The notes under the pieces are model-generated. The model ran no database searches and had not been told where the DNA came from. It saw only the letters and a list, made by a program, of their open reading frames with translations. A stretch of DNA of 64,000 bases from Acidobacteriota bacterium (lineage in GTDB: Bacteria > Acidobacteriota > Aminicenantia > Aminicenantales > Saccharicenantaceae), in assembly GCA_022711665.1 (NCBI GenBank), contig JAKLEN010000003.1, positions 310,001-374,000 of the forward strand, written 5' to 3'. This document shows, one piece after another, positions 61,422 through 64,000 of the stretch. The position numbers were made by a program, and so were the translations under genes. Within the stretch, counting starts at the first letter, position 1. Each line of letters starts with the position of its first letter.

Positions 61422-62597
61422 TTGAGCCCACATCCTTCCGCCCGGCTCCTCGCTCTCTGCGCCCGTCCCGGCGACGGCGCGGACGGGGAGGCCGTCCGCG
61501 CGGCCGCGGCTGCGGTCCGCGATTGGGACGGCTTCCTGGCCCGGGCCGACCGGGAAGGCCTCCTGCCGCTCGTCCATTGGAGGCTGGCCGACCGCGTCGA
61601 AACCGTGCCCGAGCCCGTCCGCGACCGGCTCCGGCTGGCCTTTTTGAGGCAGGTGGCCCGGGCCGCCCGGATCTACCGGGAGCTCGAGCCGGTCCTCGAG
61701 TTCTTCCGCCGCGCCGGCCTCAGAGCGGCCCTGACCAAGGGCGCCCGGCTGGCCCTCGACGTCTATCCCGACATGGCCCTGCGCCCGTTCTGGGACGTCG
61801 ACTTCATCGTCCACCCCTCGGACTGGCCGGCCGTCCGGGACCTCCTGGCCCGGCTCGGCTTCGTCGAGACCTCGGGCCGGCCGGAAGGGGAGGGCCTGCC
61901 GCCCGGCCGGCCCCTCGACTGGACGTTCTCCCCCTATTACAAGAAAGGCTCCCTCTTCCTGGAATTCCACGCCCACCCCCTCGGCCTCCACTTCCCGGAC
62001 CGGAGGCAGGACGGCTTCTGGTCGTCGTCCGGCCGGCTGGCCGTCCGCGGCACCGCGGCCCTGGTCCTGCCGGCCGAGAACGAGATCTGCTATCTCTGCG
62101 TCCACGCCCAGCAGCACTCGTACGACCGGCTGATCTGGCTGGCCGACATCGCCAGGCTGGCCGGCCGGCCCGGGCTCGACTGGGATTGGGTCTGCCGCAT
62201 CAGTCGCGAGGAGCGCATCCGCGGGCCCGTCTTCTACGGCCTGAGCCTGGCCGAGACGCTCTGGCCGGGGTCCGTCCCGGCGTCGCCGCGAGCCGCCCTC
62301 CGCCCCGGGCCGGTCGAGTCGGCCGGGCTTCGGCTGCTCTGGCCCGAGGCCGCGACGGCCGCCCGGCGGGAGGCGCCGGCCTGGCCGTATTACATGCCCT
62401 CGATCTTCTCGCTCTGGGAGCGCCGCGATCCGGTCCTGGCGGCGCGGACCCTGAGGGAGATCTTTTTCCCGCCCCGGGCCTGGCTGGCCTCGGCGACCGG
62501 CGTCGCCGCGTCCTCGCCCCGGCTCTACGGGCGCTACCTCGAACGGGTCTTCCGGCCGGCCGTCACCGCGGCCCGGCGGCTGATGGGCGTGAAGTGA
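61422..62597 (+). CDS. Uncharacterised nucleotidyltransferase family protein (PF14907-like)
   Basis: The protein has the family pattern ALTKGARLALDVYPDMALRPF followed by WDVDFIV, here interrupted at the Asp pair: the DxD-type metal site of a nucleotidyltransferase fold. HAQQHSYDRLIWLADI later is typical of this group, often encoded near exopolysaccharide, PqqD or ABC genes. No product is known. The start is uncertain; TTG at 61422 is the first reasonable codon in the open frame, giving 391 residues. The frame further left is antisense-style overlap with the preceding gene. Its stop is 1 base before the next start. Confidence 0.7.
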   Translation: MSPHPSARLLALCARPGDGADGEAVRAAAAAVRDWDGFLARADREGLLPLVHWRLADRVETVPEPVRDRLRLAFLRQVARAARIYRELEPVLEFFRRAGLRAALTKGARLALDVYPDMALRPFWDVDFIVHPSDWPAVRDLLARLGFVETSGRPEGEGLPPGRPLDWTFSPYYKKGSLFLEFHAHPLGLHFPDRRQDGFWSSSGRLAVRGTAALVLPAENEICYLCVHAQQHSYDRLIWLADIARLAGRPGLDWDWVCRISREERIRGPVFYGLSLAETLWPGSVPASPRAALRPGPVESAGLRLLWPEAATAARREAPAWPYYMPSIFSLWERRDPVLAARTLREIFFPPRAWLASATGVAASSPRLYGRYLERVFRPAVTAARRLMGVK

Positions 62598-62598
62598 G

Positions 62599-63399
62599 AT
62601 GAGCCAAGCGCCGGCCGTTCTCGTCCAGGGCCTGGTCAAGAGGTATCCTGTCTTCCGCGGCTTCCGGGAGCTTATCCGCCATCCCTTCGACCGGCGCACA
62701 GTGACCGCGCTCGACGGGCTGGACCTCGAGATCGGCCCCGGCCGGGTCTTCTGCCTGCTCGGACCGAACGGGGCGGGCAAGACCACGCTGATCAAGATCC
62801 TGGCCGGGCTCGTCCTGCCGGACGGCGGCCGGGCCCTGGCCGGCGGCCGCGACGTCGCCCGCGAGCCCGGGCCGGCCCGGTCGGCCGTCGGCTGCGCCAT
62901 CGGCGACGAGCGGAGCTTCTACTGGCGCCTGACCGGCCGCCAGAACCTGGAGTTCTTCGGCGCCCTCTACGGCCTGCGCGGGCCGGCCGGCCGCCGGCGG
63001 ATCGACGAGCTGCTGCGCCTGGCCGGTCTCGACGAGGCCGCCGATCTCCGCTTCAGCGGCTACTCGACCGGCATGCGCCAGATGCTCTCCCTGGCCCGGG
63101 CGCTGCTGGCCGACGCGGCCATCCTGCTCGTCGACGAGCCGACGCGCTCGCTCGATCCCCAGGCCGCGGACCGGACGCGGGAGTTCCTCCGCGACGAGCT
63201 GGCCGGCCGCCGGGGCAAGACCGTCCTCTGGGCCACCCACGATCTCGGCGAGGCCGCGGACTGCGCCGACGACATCGCCGTCATCAGCCGCGGCCGCATC
63301 CGCCTGGGCGGCCCGGCCGCGTCCCTGGCCGCGGGCGGGCGCGAGGCCCTGCGCCGGGCCTACGAAAAGGCGGTCGGCGAGGCGGAGGGCCGGCCGTGA
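62599..63399 (+). CDS. ABC transporter ATP-binding protein (ABC-2 type exporter)
   Basis: The 266-residue ATPase has Walker A GPNGAGKTT (about 55-63), a Q-loop, the signature FSGYSTGMRQML, Walker B ILLVDEPTRSLD and the switch His in ATHDL. The order and size are like DrrA/NodI/Wzt-type ATPases of ABC-2 exporters. N-terminus is close to the polysaccharide exporters (VKRYPVFRGFRELI) in which a few residues precede the first strand. It overlaps the permease start by GTGA. The substrate could be a glycan, a peptide or a drug. Confidence 0.9.
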   Translation: MSQAPAVLVQGLVKRYPVFRGFRELIRHPFDRRTVTALDGLDLEIGPGRVFCLLGPNGAGKTTLIKILAGLVLPDGGRALAGGRDVAREPGPARSAVGCAIGDERSFYWRLTGRQNLEFFGALYGLRGPAGRRRIDELLRLAGLDEAADLRFSGYSTGMRQMLSLARALLADAAILLVDEPTRSLDPQAADRTREFLRDELAGRRGKTVLWATHDLGEAADCADDIAVISRGRIRLGGPAASLAAGGREALRRAYEKAVGEAEGRP

Positions 63400-64000
63400 G
63401 CGGCGTCCTGGGCGCCTTCCTCCGGCGCGACTTCCGGGAGGCCGTGACCTACAAGTTCTCCTTCGTCTCGTCTCTGGCCGGCATGCTCCTCTCGCTGGCG
63501 ACGTTCTACTTCGTGGCCAAGCTGGTGCCGCCGGGCTCGCCTTCGCTCGGGCCGTTCGGCGGCGACTATTTCTCCTTCGCCGTCGTCGGCGTCGCCTTCT
63601 CCGGGCTCCTGGGCATGTTCCAGGAGGGACTGAGCGCGGTCGTCCGGAGCGCCCAGCTGTCGGGGACGCTCGAGGCGCTGCTCGTGACTCCGGTGCCGAT
63701 CCCGGTCATCCTCTTCGGCTCGTCGCTCTATTCGCTCCTCTTCCAGATCTTCCGGACCGCGCTCCACCTGGCCGTCGCCGCGGCCTTCTTCGGCCTGGCC
63801 TTCGGCCGGGTTGACGTCGCCGGCGTCGCCGCGGTCGGCCTGCTCACCGTCGTCTGCTTCCTCAGCGTCGGGGTCCTCTCGGCCAGCTTCATCCTCGTCT
63901 ACAAGACCGGCAATCCCTTCAGCTGGATCCTGGGCACGGTCTCGGGCCTGCTCGGCGGCGTCGTCTTCCCCGTCTCCCTCCTGCCGCCGTGGATCCGCTG
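63396..64000 (+). CDS. ABC-2 type permease (3' end outside window)
   Basis: The gene starts with GTG overlapping the ATPase stop (GTGA) and remains open to the right edge, 201 complete codons. It begins SGVLGAFLRRDFREAVTYK and shows four to five hydrophobic helices (FSFAVVGVAFSGLLGMF; FFGLAFGRVDVAGVAAVG; SWILGTVSGLLGGVVFP), the ABC-2 permease pattern. With the preceding ATPase it forms one exporter. Whether the exporter serves the polysaccharide or another product depends on genes beyond the window. Confidence 0.88.
   Translation, partial: MSGVLGAFLRRDFREAVTYKFSFVSSLAGMLLSLATFYFVAKLVPPGSPSLGPFGGDYFSFAVVGVAFSGLLGMFQEGLSAVVRSAQLSGTLEALLVTPVPIPVILFGSSLYSLLFQIFRTALHLAVAAAFFGLAFGRVDVAGVAAVGLLTVVCFLSVGVLSASFILVYKTGNPFSWILGTVSGLLGGVVFPVSLLPPWIR

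Overview
The window is a 64 kb piece of very GC-rich bacterial chromosome with no rRNA, tRNA, CRISPR array, prophage or intact transposase gene that I could see. The gene families point to a Gram-negative, at least partly anaerobic bacterium of the Acidobacteriota / Candidatus Aminicenantota type: an Oar-like TonB-dependent receptor with a carboxypeptidase-regulatory N-terminus, an SBBP-repeat plus IPT surface protein, a membrane-bound HTH-TolB-TPR regulator, a DUF5916 outer-membrane protein, a four-subunit ferredoxin-linked 2-oxoacid oxidoreductase and a short-form ThiC. The taxonomic placement is an inference; the outer membrane is well supported (OMPLA, TonB receptor, Wza-like exporter, beta-barrels).

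Layout. 1-19.5 kb: envelope and signalling genes. These are the 3' end of a 5'-nucleotidase, the TonB receptor, a one-component regulator divergent from a giant SBBP-repeat protein that carries an in-frame TGA, an outer-membrane phospholipase A convergent with a patatin, a PilZ protein, a serine hydrolase, a PAS/GAF/HD-GYP sensor, a DUF5916 barrel and two poorly known proteins. 19.5-25 kb: a sodium:solute symporter with GH94 and GH130 phosphorylases, a likely phosphorolytic disaccharide-use operon bordered by two different palindromic repeat elements. 25-35.5 kb: housekeeping genes, namely a TPR membrane protein, ferredoxin, site-2 protease, a HypF-QueH-coiled-coil operon, a TlpA-like thioredoxin and the porGDAB-type operon. 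35.6-37.3 kb: a compact candidate RiPP cluster (52-residue precursor, PqqD-like recognition protein, radical SAM/SPASM enzyme) with its own promoter. 37.3-41.4 kb: a PDZ/multi-TM/GAF-like protein, an endonuclease IV-fold protein and ThiC.

41.75-64 kb is one long plus-strand exopolysaccharide/capsule locus: a Wzx-type flippase, several glycosyltransferases including a GT2-GT4 fusion, two O-antigen ligase/polymerase-like proteins, a VanZ-sugar-phosphotransferase fusion, a geranylgeranyl-reductase-like flavoprotein, an outer-membrane barrel, a Wza-like exporter, a Wzc-like BY-kinase, a TPR protein, and at the end an uncharacterised nucleotidyltransferase with the start of an ABC-2 exporter. Most consecutive genes overlap by ATGA or GTGA, so translation is probably coupled.

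The most notable observations are the RiPP cluster, the three palindromic repeats (two families, one of which supplies the stop codon of the GH130 gene), the interrupted SBBP gene with a perfect operator-like palindrome upstream, a nuclease-fold protein whose catalytic residues look lost, and the two domain fusions plus the isoprenoid-reductase-like enzyme inside the polysaccharide locus.
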